Below, in pieces: positions 8,214 to 17,251 of a stretch of 64,000 nt of DNA. Each line of letters starts with the position of its first letter. Position 1 is the first letter of the stretch. Source of the DNA: Runella rosea (lineage in GTDB: Bacteria > Bacteroidota > Bacteroidia > Cytophagales > Spirosomataceae); contig NZ_CP030850.1 of NCBI RefSeq assembly GCF_003325355.1, forward strand, positions 3,534,001 to 3,598,000, read 5' to 3'. Both the position numbers and the translations under genes were made by a program. Under the pieces are notes generated by a model. It worked only from the letters and a program-made list of their open reading frames with translations, searched no databases and was not told the origin of the DNA.

Positions 8214-9471
8214 AGCTGACAACTTCAGGTTGCATGGTTTTGTACTTCCGCTTAAAATACCCAAACGAAATCACCACCAATACCACATACACTACCGCCA
8301 AAACATAGGCGCCGTAGATAAAGAAGTCCAGAAAACTGATGTTGGGTTGGCCGAAGTTTTTGTAGAGCAATACGCCCACCGTCCCCAAATACCCCCACCA
8401 ATCAGCCAGTGTTACCACAAAACTCACCGTACTAACGTACTTGAAAGAAGCCACAAAACGCTCAAAATAAAGGCCGTTGCAAGGTACATAGGCTAAATAC
8501 AGTCCCACACCCGTCAGCGTAAACCACACGCCCGGCGATAGCATACCCTGCTGAAACATCCACGTACTGACGCCGACCGTAATTCCGCCCGCAATCAACA
8601 GTAGATTGATGAGATAAAACGCCTTCCAATTGTCTTTTACCCAACGCAGCGTAGCCATCAGTAGCAAAATAAAGACCGATACAAAAGTTTCGGTTTGGGT
8701 AAAAATCAACGGGTTATCCACACCAGCGAGTTTTAATATTTCGGGAGCAAAATTGTCACGGAAATCACGGAACGCGGTCAGAAAAACATAAGATACAATT
8801 AAGGTAATCAGCCCAACCGAAAAGGTTTTGATAAAGCGGCTGCGGTCGGCGGCATTCATGGGGGCGCGCTCGGTGCGCTCAGCGCGGTCCTCGGCCGTTG
8901 GGGCAGGTAATTTTGCCAATGCCCAAACCGCCAACACCAACGGAACCGCAAATAGCAAACCCGTCGTAAACGGCATCCAAAACTCTGATACGCCCGAATT
9001 TAACAACGTTTTACCAATGGTTTTGACAAATCCTGAAGCAAAAATAAACGAGGCAGTAAGCCCAGCCACCAACGCATCCGTTTGGCGACGCCCCTCCAAA
9101 AAGCCCAATACGGTGCCATAAACCATGCCCAACGGAAGCCCGTTCAAGAACAAAAAAGGGATATTGTAAGGGGCTGGAACGACGGCAAATCCTAATAAAG
9201 CTAACTCTGCAAATCCCACAAAAGCCAATAAATACATGGCACGTTGGGCGGGTTTCATTTCTGAAACTACCTTTATACCAATAAGTTTGGAAAAGGCATA
9301 GCCCAATACTTGCAGCGTAATCAACCAGATTTTATAATTGATACCCCAAAAAACCAACCCGTCAAACGTGGCGGCTGTGATCCCCCTTCGAAAAGCGTAC
9401 ATACAGGCATAGGCACAAAAAGCAGCAGTAGACCCCCATACCATGAGGCGAAATTCAGAAGGTTTTTTCAT
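8212..9471 (-). CDS. DUF5690 family major-facilitator-like membrane protein
   Basis: A 419-residue polytopic protein with about 11-12 predicted hydrophobic segments. The N-terminal CAYACMYAFRR followed by a long loop and a WGYLGTVGVLLYKN segment near the end are features I associate with the Bacteroidota family DUF5690, which resembles MFS sugar-phosphate or organic-anion transporters. A charged loop (EDRAERTERAP) divides the two halves. The substrate is unknown. It sits beside the exported RraA/enolase pair, so uptake of a related metabolite is possible, but the strand arrangement does not make an operon with them. Confidence 0.75.
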   Translation of the reverse strand: MKKPSEFRLMVWGSTAAFCAYACMYAFRRGITAATFDGLVFWGINYKIWLITLQVLGYAFSKLIGIKVVSEMKPAQRAMYLLAFVGFAELALLGFAVVPAPYNIPFLFLNGLPLGMVYGTVLGFLEGRRQTDALVAGLTASFIFASGFVKTIGKTLLNSGVSEFWMPFTTGLLFAVPLVLAVWALAKLPAPTAEDRAERTERAPMNAADRSRFIKTFSVGLITLIVSYVFLTAFRDFRDNFAPEILKLAGVDNPLIFTQTETFVSVFILLLMATLRWVKDNWKAFYLINLLLIAGGITVGVSTWMFQQGMLSPGVWFTLTGVGLYLAYVPCNGLYFERFVASFKYVSTVSFVVTLADWWGYLGTVGVLLYKNFGQPNISFLDFFIYGAYVLAVVYVVLVVISFGYFKRKYKTMQPEVVS

Positions 9472-9555
9472 AAAAGGGTTTAGTAAAACTAAAAAAAGGG
9501 TGTTTGTTGATAAACACCCAAAAATATTAAATTCTACGTTTCGAGAATGTTATTT

Positions 9556-11139
9556 TTATTTCTTCACGTGATCTAGATTAAAGTGAAGTCCCACGTTCTC
9601 GCGGCGAGCCATGGCCATTTTCAATACCAGATAAGATACGTTAATCATGTTGCGGAGTTCCATAATCGGCACCGAAACCTTTGATTGCCAGTACAATTCT
9701 TCGTGCTCTTGAAAGATAAGTTCTACGCGGTCGTGTGCCCGTTTCAGACGACGATTGGTACGCACAATGCCGACATAATTTGACATGATTGCTTCCAGTT
9801 CCTTGGTCATTTCGGTAACCAAAATGGCTTCTTCAGGATGCGTAGTTCCTTCGTCGTTCCATTCTGGAATGTTGTCTGGTATGTAGGCATCGGCTAAGTT
9901 TTCGATTGTTTTCTCGAAAGCCCGATGCGCAAAAACCACGGCTTCGAGGAGGGAGTTAGAAGCCAAACGATTGGCACCATGCAGGCCTGTGCAGGCGCAC
10001 TCTCCAGTTGCGTACAAGTAAAAAATATTCGTCTGCCCAAATTCATTCACCTTGATACCACCGCACATGTAATGCTGCGCGGGCACTACCGGAATGTAAT
10101 CTTTGCGTATATCAATGCCCAGATTGTCTTTGCAGTAGGCGGTAATATTGGGAAAATGCTCGATGAACTTTTCATAATCGCAGTGCGTAACGTCGATGTA
10201 AACGTGCTCATCGCCGTATTTTTTCATTTCGGAGTCAATGGACCGTGCTACAATATCTCGCGGAGCAAGCGAAAGACGTGGGTCATAATGCTCCATGAAT
10301 GTTTCGCCTTTTTTGTTGCGTAAAATCCCCCCAAAACCCCGCACGGCTTCGGAAATCAGGAAGTTGGGTTTTTTGCCAGGTTGATAAAGCGCCGTGGGGT
10401 GAAATTGAATAAATTCCATGTTATCGCAGACGCCTTTGGCGCGGTAAGCCATGGCAATGCCATCGCCAGTAGCGATGCGCGGGTTGGTCGTGTTTTGATA
10501 AATATTGCCGATACCGCCCGTTGCCAACATAGTGGTTTTGGCTAAAAATTTCTCTACTTCCCCCGTTTTTGTGTTCAAAACATAAGCCCCAAAACATTTA
10601 ATGTCGTCGCGGTGGCGGTAGACGGTTTCTCCTAGATGGTGTTGGGTTATTAAATCTACGGCAAAATAATGCGTAAAAATCTGAATCGAAGAATGGCTCT
10701 TAACTTCACTCAAAAGCGCCCGTTCTATTTCAGCACCTGTGGCATCTTTGAAGTGCAATATACGGTGGTCGGAGTGGCCACCTTCTTTGGCCAAATCATA
10801 CTCGCCGTCGGCTTCTTTGTCAAAGCGTGTACCGTAAGAAATCAGCTCCATAATGCGCTCTGGAGCTTCTTTTACCACAATCTCTACAATATTTCTTTTG
10901 CTGATTCCGCCACCCGCCACCATCGTATCTTCGATGTGTTTTTCGAACGAATCTTCCTCGGCCCACACGGCGGCAATTCCCCCCTGAGCGTATTTGGTAT
11001 TGGTTTCGTCGGCTTGTACTTTGGTGATAACCGCAATGGAGACCTTCTCTTTTTGCGCATCAAAATGCCGCGCCAGTTTGGCGGCGTAGCTCAAGCCCGC
11101 GATGCCAGAGCCAATCACTAAAAAATCAAATTGAGGCAT
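9556..11139 (-). CDS. nadB: L-aspartate oxidase
   Basis: A flavoprotein that oxidises L-aspartate to iminoaspartate, the first step of de novo NAD synthesis. I chose the ATG at 11139 (527 residues) over an in-frame TTG nine bases upstream. The FAD-binding motif VIGSGIAGLSYAAKLA is at the N-terminus, TKYAQGGIAAVW and HSDHRILHFKDATG follow, then EFIQFHPTALY and the TGLHGANRLASNSLLEA signature near residue 385-400, all characteristic of NadB rather than fumarate reductase. nadA and nadC are not in the window, so it is unlinked from its pathway here. Confidence 0.93.
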   Translation of the reverse strand: MPQFDFLVIGSGIAGLSYAAKLARHFDAQKEKVSIAVITKVQADETNTKYAQGGIAAVWAEEDSFEKHIEDTMVAGGGISKRNIVEIVVKEAPERIMELISYGTRFDKEADGEYDLAKEGGHSDHRILHFKDATGAEIERALLSEVKSHSSIQIFTHYFAVDLITQHHLGETVYRHRDDIKCFGAYVLNTKTGEVEKFLAKTTMLATGGIGNIYQNTTNPRIATGDGIAMAYRAKGVCDNMEFIQFHPTALYQPGKKPNFLISEAVRGFGGILRNKKGETFMEHYDPRLSLAPRDIVARSIDSEMKKYGDEHVYIDVTHCDYEKFIEHFPNITAYCKDNLGIDIRKDYIPVVPAQHYMCGGIKVNEFGQTNIFYLYATGECACTGLHGANRLASNSLLEAVVFAHRAFEKTIENLADAYIPDNIPEWNDEGTTHPEEAILVTEMTKELEAIMSNYVGIVRTNRRLKRAHDRVELIFQEHEELYWQSKVSVPIMELRNMINVSYLVLKMAMARRENVGLHFNLDHVKK

Positions 11140-11271
11140 ATACAACAATAATTTTCAATGTACGAATTGCGATTTGTAATTTTTAGGCTGGAATATCCCC
11201 TTAAAAAGGGAGAGCCTCTGCCACTGCAAGAATAAAGAATAAATCACTAATAATTTAATTTTCAGAATCAT

Positions 11272-11303
11272 TTTGTGATTCAAAAATCAAACCGCTATAT
11301 TTG
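11272..11303 (+). promoter_or_regulatory. Bacteroidetes-type promoter of rplM-rpsI
   Basis: TTTG at 11272-11275 and TATATTTG at 11296-11303 (an exact TAnnTTTG) are 20 bases apart, the known -33/-7 spacing for the primary sigma factor of Bacteroidetes. It leaves a leader of about 70 bases before the GTG of rplM. Confidence 0.8.
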
Positions 11304-11379
11304 CAGTCCGATTTTCGCCTCAAAATGCCCGTTTATATAGTTAATTAATTGATTTTCAACGAAAAAAGTAATAACTAAA

Positions 11380-11823
11380 GTGGATACACTCAGTTACAAA
11401 ACCGTATCGGCTAACTCCGCAACCGTCCAAAAGGACTGGATCGTGGTAGATGCTAACGGCGAAATCTTGGGACGTTTGGCCAGCCAAATTGCCAAAATTT
11501 TGCGTGGAAAGCACAAGCCTTATTTTACCCCGCACGTAGATTGCGGAGACAACGTGATTGTTATCAACGCCGACAAAATTCGTTTGACAGGCAAGAAGAT
11601 GACCGACAAAGAATACGTTCGTCACACAGGACATCCAGGTGGACAGCGTTTCGCTACTCCTCGTGAGATTATGGAAAAACACCCACACCGCGTCGTTGAG
11701 ATGGCCGTGAAAGGGATGCTTCCAAAAAACCGTCTGGGACGTCGTATATTTACGAATTTGTACGTATACGCAGGTGGAGAACACCCACATTCGGCTCAGC
11801 AACCTAAAGAGATCACCTTTTAA
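11380..11823 (+). CDS. rplM: 50S ribosomal protein L13
   Basis: A 147-residue protein with the L13 landmarks [43 protein letters not shown] and [13 protein letters not shown], full length for the family. The start is a GTG at 11380; the next residues ([11 protein letters not shown]) match the usual Bacteroidota N-terminus. L13 is an early-assembling large-subunit protein. It is followed after 55 bases by rpsI, the common rplM-rpsI pair, and has a strong promoter upstream. Confidence 0.97.
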   Translation: MDTLSYKTVSANSATVQKDWIVVDANGEILGRLASQIAKILRGKHKPYFTPHVDCGDNVIVINADKIRLTGKKMTDKEYVRHTGHPGGQRFATPREIMEKHPHRVVEMAVKGMLPKNRLGRRIFTNLYVYAGGEHPHSAQQPKEITF

Positions 11824-11878
11824 AAAACGAGTTCATTAAAAGTTAAATCATTAACTTTTAAGTACTAAAAATAAAAAA

Positions 11879-12265
11879 ATGGAAGTTACTAACACAGTAG
11901 GTAGAAGAAAAACTTCAGTGGCTCGTGTCTATGTATCAGCCGGGCAAGGCAACATCAAGGTCAATGGCCGTGAGTTTGCTGAGTATTTCCCTGTTGAGAC
12001 GCTTCAAATCATTTTGAAGCAACCGTTGACCACCGTTAACGTAGCAACCAACTACGACATTAAAGTAAATGTTCGTGGAGGTGGTATCAGAGGACAAGCA
12101 GAAGCCACTCGTATGGCCATTGCTCGTGCTTTGTGCGAAATCAACGGCGAGTTCCGTCCAGCATTGAAAAAAGAAGGATTCCTGACTCGTGATGCACGTA
12201 TGGTTGAACGTAAGAAATACGGTCGCGCCAAAGCCCGTCGTCGGTTCCAGTTCTCTAAACGTTAA
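11879..12265 (+). CDS. rpsI: 30S ribosomal protein S9
   Basis: A 128-residue protein with the S9 signatures [34 protein letters not shown] and the basic C-terminal tail [11 protein letters not shown] that reaches the P-site tRNA anticodon. The ATG at 11879 is well placed and the length is normal. Co-transcribed with rplM. Confidence 0.97.
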   Translation: MEVTNTVGRRKTSVARVYVSAGQGNIKVNGREFAEYFPVETLQIILKQPLTTVNVATNYDIKVNVRGGGIRGQAEATRMAIARALCEINGEFRPALKKEGFLTRDARMVERKKYGRAKARRRFQFSKR

Positions 12266-12272
12266 TATCATT

Positions 12273-12420
12273 GTCGGTCATTATCGGCTGATGGCAGATT
12301 GGGTTTTACTCCGGATTACTTTTGCCTGATAATGATTGACTGACATATACGTCCAGGCCGCGCTTATCGTGTCCGATGTGTGGTGCTGCACACTTTTAAA
12401 ATCCTTCGTTGGTAAGGATT
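12273..12420 (+). promoter_or_regulatory. Structured 5' leader candidate of rpsB
   Basis: The gap between rpsI and rpsB holds imperfectly complementary segments near 12273-12290 and 12328-12348 (GTCGGTC..ATTATC against GATAATGATTGACTGAC) and a perfect 7-base stem AATCCTT/AAGGATT at 12400-12420 just before the start region. Ribosomal protein operons are often autoregulated through such leaders; that role is inferred. Confidence 0.35.
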
Positions 12421-12447
12421 AATTCTAACATTTATCAAATCAAAAAA

Positions 12448-13257
12448 ATGGCACAATTAGAGTACAAAGACCTGTTGGATGCAGGCGTACATTTTGGTCA
12501 CTTGACCCGTAAGTGGGATCCTCGTATGTCTCCGTATATTTTCATGGAGAAAAACGGGATTCACATCATCGACCTTAACAAAACGATTGCTTCATTGGAT
12601 GAAGCTTGTCACTATGTCAAAAGCGTAGTACGTTCAGGTCGTAAAGTGATGTTTGTTGCTACCAAAAAGCAAGCCCAAGAAATCGTATCGGAAGAAGCGC
12701 GTCGTTTGAAGATGCCGTTTGTGACTGAGCGTTGGTTGGGTGGTATGTTGACCAACTTCGCCACTATTCGTAAGTCATTGAAAAAAATGCAGACGTTGGA
12801 CAAAATGCTTAGCGACGAGTCCACTGCCAGCAACATCGCAAAACGTGAGCGCCTTATCAAAGGTCGTGAGAAAGATAAATTGGAGCGTTTGTTGGGTGGT
12901 GTAGCTGATTTGACTCGTTTGCCTGCTGCTTTGTTTGTTGTGGATGTAAAGCGCGAACACATCGCTGTTGCAGAAGCAAAACGTTTGAACATTCCTGTCA
13001 TTGCCATGTGTGATACTAACTCTAACCCTAACGAGGTAGACTTCGTAATCCCCGCCAATGATGATGCATACAAATCAATTTCGTTGATTACACTAGCAAT
13101 CGGAAAAGCAATTGAGGAAGGCTTACTTGAGCGCAAGCAAGAGCGTGATGATGCTCGTTTGGCAGAGGAAGAGGATGCAAAACGTGCAGTAGATGAAACT
13201 GTAGCGGATGTTGTAGAAGCGCCAAAAGCCGCTATTGAGGCAGACACCGAAGAGTAA
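12448..13257 (+). CDS. rpsB: 30S ribosomal protein S2
   Basis: The ATG at 12448 gives 269 residues starting MAQLEYKDLLDAGVHFGH, the conserved S2 N-terminus; an in-frame TTG further upstream adds 13 unconserved residues and was rejected. Other landmarks are WDPRMSPYIFMEKNGIHIIDL, TERWLGGMLTNF, and PVIAMCDTNSNP. The C-terminus is an acidic extension (EEEDAKRAVDE...EADTEE), common in Bacteroidota. rpsB-tsf is a conserved pair, but here they are 261 bases apart. Confidence 0.97.
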   Translation: MAQLEYKDLLDAGVHFGHLTRKWDPRMSPYIFMEKNGIHIIDLNKTIASLDEACHYVKSVVRSGRKVMFVATKKQAQEIVSEEARRLKMPFVTERWLGGMLTNFATIRKSLKKMQTLDKMLSDESTASNIAKRERLIKGREKDKLERLLGGVADLTRLPAALFVVDVKREHIAVAEAKRLNIPVIAMCDTNSNPNEVDFVIPANDDAYKSISLITLAIGKAIEEGLLERKQERDDARLAEEEDAKRAVDETVADVVEAPKAAIEADTEE

Positions 13258-13278
13258 ACAACTTCGATATAATATAGA

Positions 13279-13368
13279 CCCGCTTCGGCGGCGGTCCCGC
13301 AACGGCGGCCCGTGCCCCAGCCGTCTGATCGGATAGCCCGTAGCCTTCTATAAGCTATGGGCTATTCC
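13279..13368 (+). promoter_or_regulatory. GC-rich stem-loops between rpsB and tsf
   Basis: An unusually GC-rich stretch in an AT-rich gap holds a CCGC-TTCG-GCGG tetraloop hairpin at 13280-13291, and a second, longer stem pairs GGATAGCCCGTAGC (13331-13344) with GCTATGGGCTATTCC (13354-13368), with one G-U pair and one bulge. The second lacks a real T-run, so termination, attenuation or RNA processing are all possible. Confidence 0.4.
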
Positions 13369-13518
13369 GTTTAACGATTTCATAAAGTAGAACTTAATTG
13401 ATTTTAACGATTTTTGTCTTCAGAATTCGTCTACTTAGAAAAATTCCTTTTCAAAATCGTAGAAACAATTAAAATTCGGAAACTAAAACTAATTAAATCT
13501 CAAAACTTAATTCATAAA

Positions 13519-14355
13519 ATGGCTATCACAGCAGCAGATGTTAATAAGCTTCGCCAAATGACTGGTGCAGGTATGATGGATTGTAAAAAAGCCCTTACCG
13601 AAGCAGACGGTGATTTTGAACAAGCAGTTGATATTCTTCGTAAACAAGGTCAGAAAGTCGCCGCTAAGCGTGCCGATAATGTAGTTTCAGAAGGTCTTGT
13701 TCTTGTACACGTTAGTCCAGATGGCACTAATGGTAAAATCGTAGGTTTGGCATGTGAAACTGAGCCAGTTTCGAAAGTGGAAAGTTTCCAAAATCTGGCT
13801 ACCAATATTATGAGCCAGGCAGTAGCTGGCAACGCTCCCGATAAAGAAGCATTACTTGCCACTCCTCAGGCTGACGGCCGTACGCTCGCTGAGCACATTA
13901 CGGAACTTATCGGTAAAATCGGTGAGAAATTAGAGCTTATCGCTTACGAAAACGTAACGGCAGATGTTGTTAGCTCTTACGTACACTCAAACAATAAGCG
14001 TGGTGTACTTGTTGCTTTCACCGGCGTAAACGGTGCTGATTTGTCAGAAGTAGGTCGTGACATTGCAATGCAAGTAGCGGCCATGAAGCCAATTGCAGTG
14101 GATAAAGGTGACGTAGATGCTGCAACGATTGAGCGTGAAATTGAGGTTGGTAAAGAACTTGCCCGTAATGAAGGAAAAGCAGAAGCAATGCTTGAAAAAA
14201 TTGCTTTGGGGCGCCTAAATAAATTTTACAAAGAGAGTACTTTGTTGAATCAGGAATTTATCAAAGATGGTTCTTTAACCATTTCTCAATTACTTGACAA
14301 AACACAAAAAGGATTAACTGTTAAGACCTTTAAGCACGTGGCAATCGGCGCTTAA
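13519..14355 (+). CDS. tsf: Translation elongation factor Ts
   Basis: EF-Ts is the nucleotide exchange factor that recycles EF-Tu. The ATG at 13519 gives 278 residues beginning MAITAADVNKLRQMTGAGMMDCKKAL, the conserved N-terminal UBA-like helix region; the frame continues upstream but without family sequence. The core includes GKIVGLACETEPVSKV and the dimer/coiled segment before the KTFKHVAIGA end. Length is typical of Bacteroidota. Followed by a strong terminator. Confidence 0.97.
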   Translation: MAITAADVNKLRQMTGAGMMDCKKALTEADGDFEQAVDILRKQGQKVAAKRADNVVSEGLVLVHVSPDGTNGKIVGLACETEPVSKVESFQNLATNIMSQAVAGNAPDKEALLATPQADGRTLAEHITELIGKIGEKLELIAYENVTADVVSSYVHSNNKRGVLVAFTGVNGADLSEVGRDIAMQVAAMKPIAVDKGDVDAATIEREIEVGKELARNEGKAEAMLEKIALGRLNKFYKESTLLNQEFIKDGSLTISQLLDKTQKGLTVKTFKHVAIGA

Positions 14356-14374
14356 TCAAAAAGGCATGTTTAGT

Positions 14375-14408
14375 AAAAAACCCGAAAATTGTTTTCGGGT
14401 TTTTTTTT
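14375..14408 (+). terminator. Rho-independent terminator after tsf
   Basis: AAAAAACCCGAAAA (14375-14388), a TTG loop and TTTTCGGGTTTTTT (from 14392) form a stable stem followed by a T-run through 14408, 20 bases after the tsf stop. Confidence 0.93.
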
Positions 14409-14580
14409 GCTTTTTGCCTGAATATTATTCACAAATAGTCATTTTATGAATAAATCAGTGTAAAAGTTTTATTTTTAACCGATAAATAGGGTAGACTTTT
14501 TTAGGATTTGATAAATTGTAAAAATTTTACCCTTATTATTTCATTTTTTTTTGTTACTAAACCCTATTTTTTTCGTCATA

Positions 14581-15201
14581 ATGAACGTACACTCGATTGG
14601 AATGAAGAACTATACTGACGAGCAGTTAGTGCGTTTATACGTTGATACCCAGCGTAACCCTTTTTTCGAAGAAATATATGATCGTTATGCCGATAAGGTG
14701 TACCGAAAATGCCTTTCATTTGTAAAAGACCAAGCTAAAGCAGAAGACTTTACGCATGATATTTTCTTGAAGCTTATTGTTCGAGTAGGTTCATTTAAAG
14801 AAAACTCGAAATTTTCAACGTGGTTATTCTCAATTACTTACAATTATTGTATGGACCAATTGAGAACGGCTAAAAAAATGGCTGAAGATGAGTTGACAGA
14901 AAGTATTGACGTAATCGATGATTCGGATGATATCCAGGAAATGGAAATGGATGCTAAACGTCTTCGCGAAGTACTTGATGGAATCTCGCCTGAAGAACGC
15001 ACGATTCTGCTCATGAAATACCAAGATGACTTCAGTATTAAAGATATAGCAGATACTTTTGGCCTCACCGAAAGCGCAGTTAAAATGAGGCTTAAGCGAA
15101 CACGTGAGAAATTACGTAAGAAATATGCAGAAAGTTTGCTCTTCACTATACTGTTGATAAGTAAGATGCTTATTTTACTTAAATGGTGGGCAAAACAATA
15201 A
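14581..15201 (+). CDS. ECF-type RNA polymerase sigma factor with hydrophobic C-terminal tail
   Basis: A 206-residue protein from the ATG at 14581; a second in-frame ATG at 14602 gives 199 and is equally plausible. Region 2 is seen in FFEEIYDRYADKVYRKCLSF, AEDFTHDIFLKL and FSTWLFSITYNYCMDQLR; region 4 in ISPEERTILLMKYQDDFS and the helix-turn-helix IKDIADTFGLTESAVKMRLKR. After the DNA-binding domain the protein does not end as usual but continues with SLLFTILLISKMLILLKWW, a hydrophobic segment that could tether it to the membrane. It heads a same-strand run with a small protein, MscS, a DUF3078 protein and MscL, suggesting an envelope or osmotic stress role. Confidence 0.88.
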   Translation: MNVHSIGMKNYTDEQLVRLYVDTQRNPFFEEIYDRYADKVYRKCLSFVKDQAKAEDFTHDIFLKLIVRVGSFKENSKFSTWLFSITYNYCMDQLRTAKKMAEDELTESIDVIDDSDDIQEMEMDAKRLREVLDGISPEERTILLMKYQDDFSIKDIADTFGLTESAVKMRLKRTREKLRKKYAESLLFTILLISKMLILLKWWAKQ

Positions 15202-15224
15202 ACCTTTGAGGTTTGCATAAAAAT

Positions 15225-15410
15225 ATGAATAATCCTTTTTTTGATATTGATCCAGATGATAAAGTACCTGAATCACTGAAAAAAGCGTTGGTTTCCGAAA
15301 TTGATACCGTTCGGAATACCTTTGAGATTGTTACGTTGTTTGTTAGCTATTTCTTCAGTGCAGCTGAGGTAATGATTAACCCTGGGAAGCCAGATGAAGA
15401 CTCAAAATAA
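15225..15410 (+). CDS. Small protein of 61 residues next to the sigma factor
   Basis: ATG at 15225, beginning MNNPFFDIDPDDKVPESLKK; an in-frame TTG at 15213 was rejected. The first half is acidic, then a helix-forming stretch FEIVTLFVSYFFSAAEVMI is strongly non-polar, and the end is charged. It starts 23 bases after the sigma factor and ends 11 bases before MscS, so it is almost surely expressed with both. I do not recognise a family. Its place, directly after an ECF sigma gene, is where an anti-sigma factor is usually found, but no zinc-finger anti-sigma motif is visible. Confidence 0.6.
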   Translation: MNNPFFDIDPDDKVPESLKKALVSEIDTVRNTFEIVTLFVSYFFSAAEVMINPGKPDEDSK

Positions 15411-15421
15411 AACCATTGCCG

Positions 15422-16255
15422 ATGAAAGAGTTGCCTAATTTAAAAGAAGTATTAATCAGTACTTTAACGAAGTTGATTAATCAATTTGTTGAATTTGTAC
15501 CGCGATTTATTTTTGCCTTTTTTATTCTATTTATTGGATATGTGGTAGCCAAAATATTGGCGATTGTTACCAAAAAAGTATTAGAAAAGGTGGGGTTCGA
15601 TAAGATTGGAGACCGACTCAATGAAATCAGTATTGTAAAACAGTTACAGACAGAAATCAGACTTAGCCAAATCGTTGCTAAAGTACTTTATTACTTTATC
15701 ATGTTAGGCTTTGTGACCGATGCTACCAAAACGTTGGGCATCGGAGCTATCACAAGTTTAGTGGAGAAATTAGTCAATTTTGTCCCCCAACTTATTGTAG
15801 CGGCCATCATGCTCCAAATAGGAGTACTTGTAGCAGAGGCGATTAAAAATGCCGTAGTCTCTATCTGTAAATCCTTTAATGTGCCTTCGGCTAAATTAAT
15901 TGGAAATGTAATTTTCGCCTTTTTTTTAGTGATTACCCTTATTAGTGCTTTGGGGCAGGCTGGTATAAATACGGAATTGCTCGAATCCAGTTTTAATTTA
16001 CTCATTGGCGGAATTATTTTAGCTTTTGCCGTAGGTTATGGGTTTGCTTCCCGCGATGTCTTGGCAAATATTCTATCTTCATTCTATACCAAAAATCGTT
16101 ATAAAGAAGGGCTAGTTATCAAGGTAGATGAAACAAAAGGAATTATTACGAGCCTTGATAATACAACCTTAACGCTTCAAACGGGCGAAACAAAAACAGT
16201 ATTTCCCCTCCAGACTTTACAATCTAAAAAAGTTGAAATATTTGAAAACGAATAA
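15422..16255 (+). CDS. Mechanosensitive ion channel of the MscS family (TM-helix repeat type)
   Basis: A 277-residue protein from the ATG at 15422. It has four or five hydrophobic helices (FVPRFIFAFFILFIGYVVAKI; VAKVLYYFIMLGFV; LIVAAIMLQIGVLVAEAI; LIGNVIFAFFLVITLIS; LLIGGIILAFAVGYGFASR) with the conserved-TM-helix repeat pattern, followed by an MscS-like beta domain EGLVIKVDETKGIITSLDNT. These channels open under membrane tension and release solutes on osmotic downshock. It is shorter than E. coli MscS with its large cytoplasmic cage. Part of the sigma factor-MscS-MscL run. Confidence 0.85.
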   Translation: MKELPNLKEVLISTLTKLINQFVEFVPRFIFAFFILFIGYVVAKILAIVTKKVLEKVGFDKIGDRLNEISIVKQLQTEIRLSQIVAKVLYYFIMLGFVTDATKTLGIGAITSLVEKLVNFVPQLIVAAIMLQIGVLVAEAIKNAVVSICKSFNVPSAKLIGNVIFAFFLVITLISALGQAGINTELLESSFNLLIGGIILAFAVGYGFASRDVLANILSSFYTKNRYKEGLVIKVDETKGIITSLDNTTLTLQTGETKTVFPLQTLQSKKVEIFENE

Positions 16256-16281
16256 TTATTTTATTTACCCTAATTATTCTG

Positions 16282-17190
16282 ATGATGAATATGAATAAAT
16301 ATTACTATTGCATTCTTACATCTTGGGTTCTGTGCTCTTTTTCATTAGTCTCATTGGCTCAAGAAGCGCCCAAAGATACTAGCTATTGGAAAAAAGCGTC
16401 AAAGTTTGGCCTCAACCTCAGCCAAGGGACATTTAATGAAGGTTGGCAGGGAGGAGGGCTTAATAATATCGCGCTTGGTGTATACCTTAACTCAAAAGGT
16501 GAATACACCCGCGACCGTAATAATTGGGTCAATGACTTTCAATTTCAGCTTGGAGCACTTAAAAATAAAGGCGATGCCTTTCGCAAAAGCGTAGACCGGC
16601 TGTTTTTTGATTCTAAATACGGACGAAAATTAAGCGAAGTGTCGCAGTGGTATTTCTTTGCAAATCTTAACTTCCTTACCCAGATTGCCAACGGACGTGA
16701 CTTTGGGAATGAGCGAATGCCGTTTATTTCTGCTTTTTTTACCCCCGCTTATTTAACGGAAGCTATTGGTATTGAATGGAAACCCACTAAGTTTTTCAGT
16801 ATGCAATTTTCTCCCGGAGCGGTACGGCAGACTATCTTGGGAAATAAAAATTTGTATAAAGCTATTGACCTTTTGGCCCCTGAATACAAGTTTTCTAATT
16901 ACGGCGTTGAGCGAGGAAAATCAGTTCGTAATGAATTGGCAATCATGCAGTTGGTCATGAATTTTGATAAGGATATTGCCAAAGATGTCAATTTTAAATG
17001 GAGGTATCAAGCGTTTGCGGGAGCAAAAGATCTAAAAGCAATTGATAACCGTTTGGATGCACAGTTGACCGCAAAATTTGCCAAGTATTTCAATGTAAAC
17101 TTGGGCTTAATCGCAATTTATGACCAGGACCAAGTAGCAAAAATGCAATTGGCACAATCAATCAATTTTGGGTTTTTATACAGTTGGTAG
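16282..17190 (+). CDS. DUF3078 outer-membrane-like protein
   Basis: A 302-residue protein with a signal peptide (hydrophobic segment to about residue 25, ending SLAQ). The mature start, SYWKKASKFGLNLSQGTFNEGWQGGG, with NNIALG and WQYFFANLNF-like strands after it, is the hallmark of DUF3078, a Bacteroidota family predicted to be an outer-membrane beta-barrel. The alternation of aromatic and polar residues and the final strand ending in FGFLYSW fit a barrel. Function unknown. Its location between MscS and MscL genes suggests it belongs to an envelope stress set. Confidence 0.8.
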   Translation: MMNMNKYYYCILTSWVLCSFSLVSLAQEAPKDTSYWKKASKFGLNLSQGTFNEGWQGGGLNNIALGVYLNSKGEYTRDRNNWVNDFQFQLGALKNKGDAFRKSVDRLFFDSKYGRKLSEVSQWYFFANLNFLTQIANGRDFGNERMPFISAFFTPAYLTEAIGIEWKPTKFFSMQFSPGAVRQTILGNKNLYKAIDLLAPEYKFSNYGVERGKSVRNELAIMQLVMNFDKDIAKDVNFKWRYQAFAGAKDLKAIDNRLDAQLTAKFAKYFNVNLGLIAIYDQDQVAKMQLAQSINFGFLYSW

Positions 17191-17251
17191 TTATATTTAG
17201 TTGTATTATGCCTATTTTAGGTCTTTCTTAAACCTCAAAAACTGTATTGTT

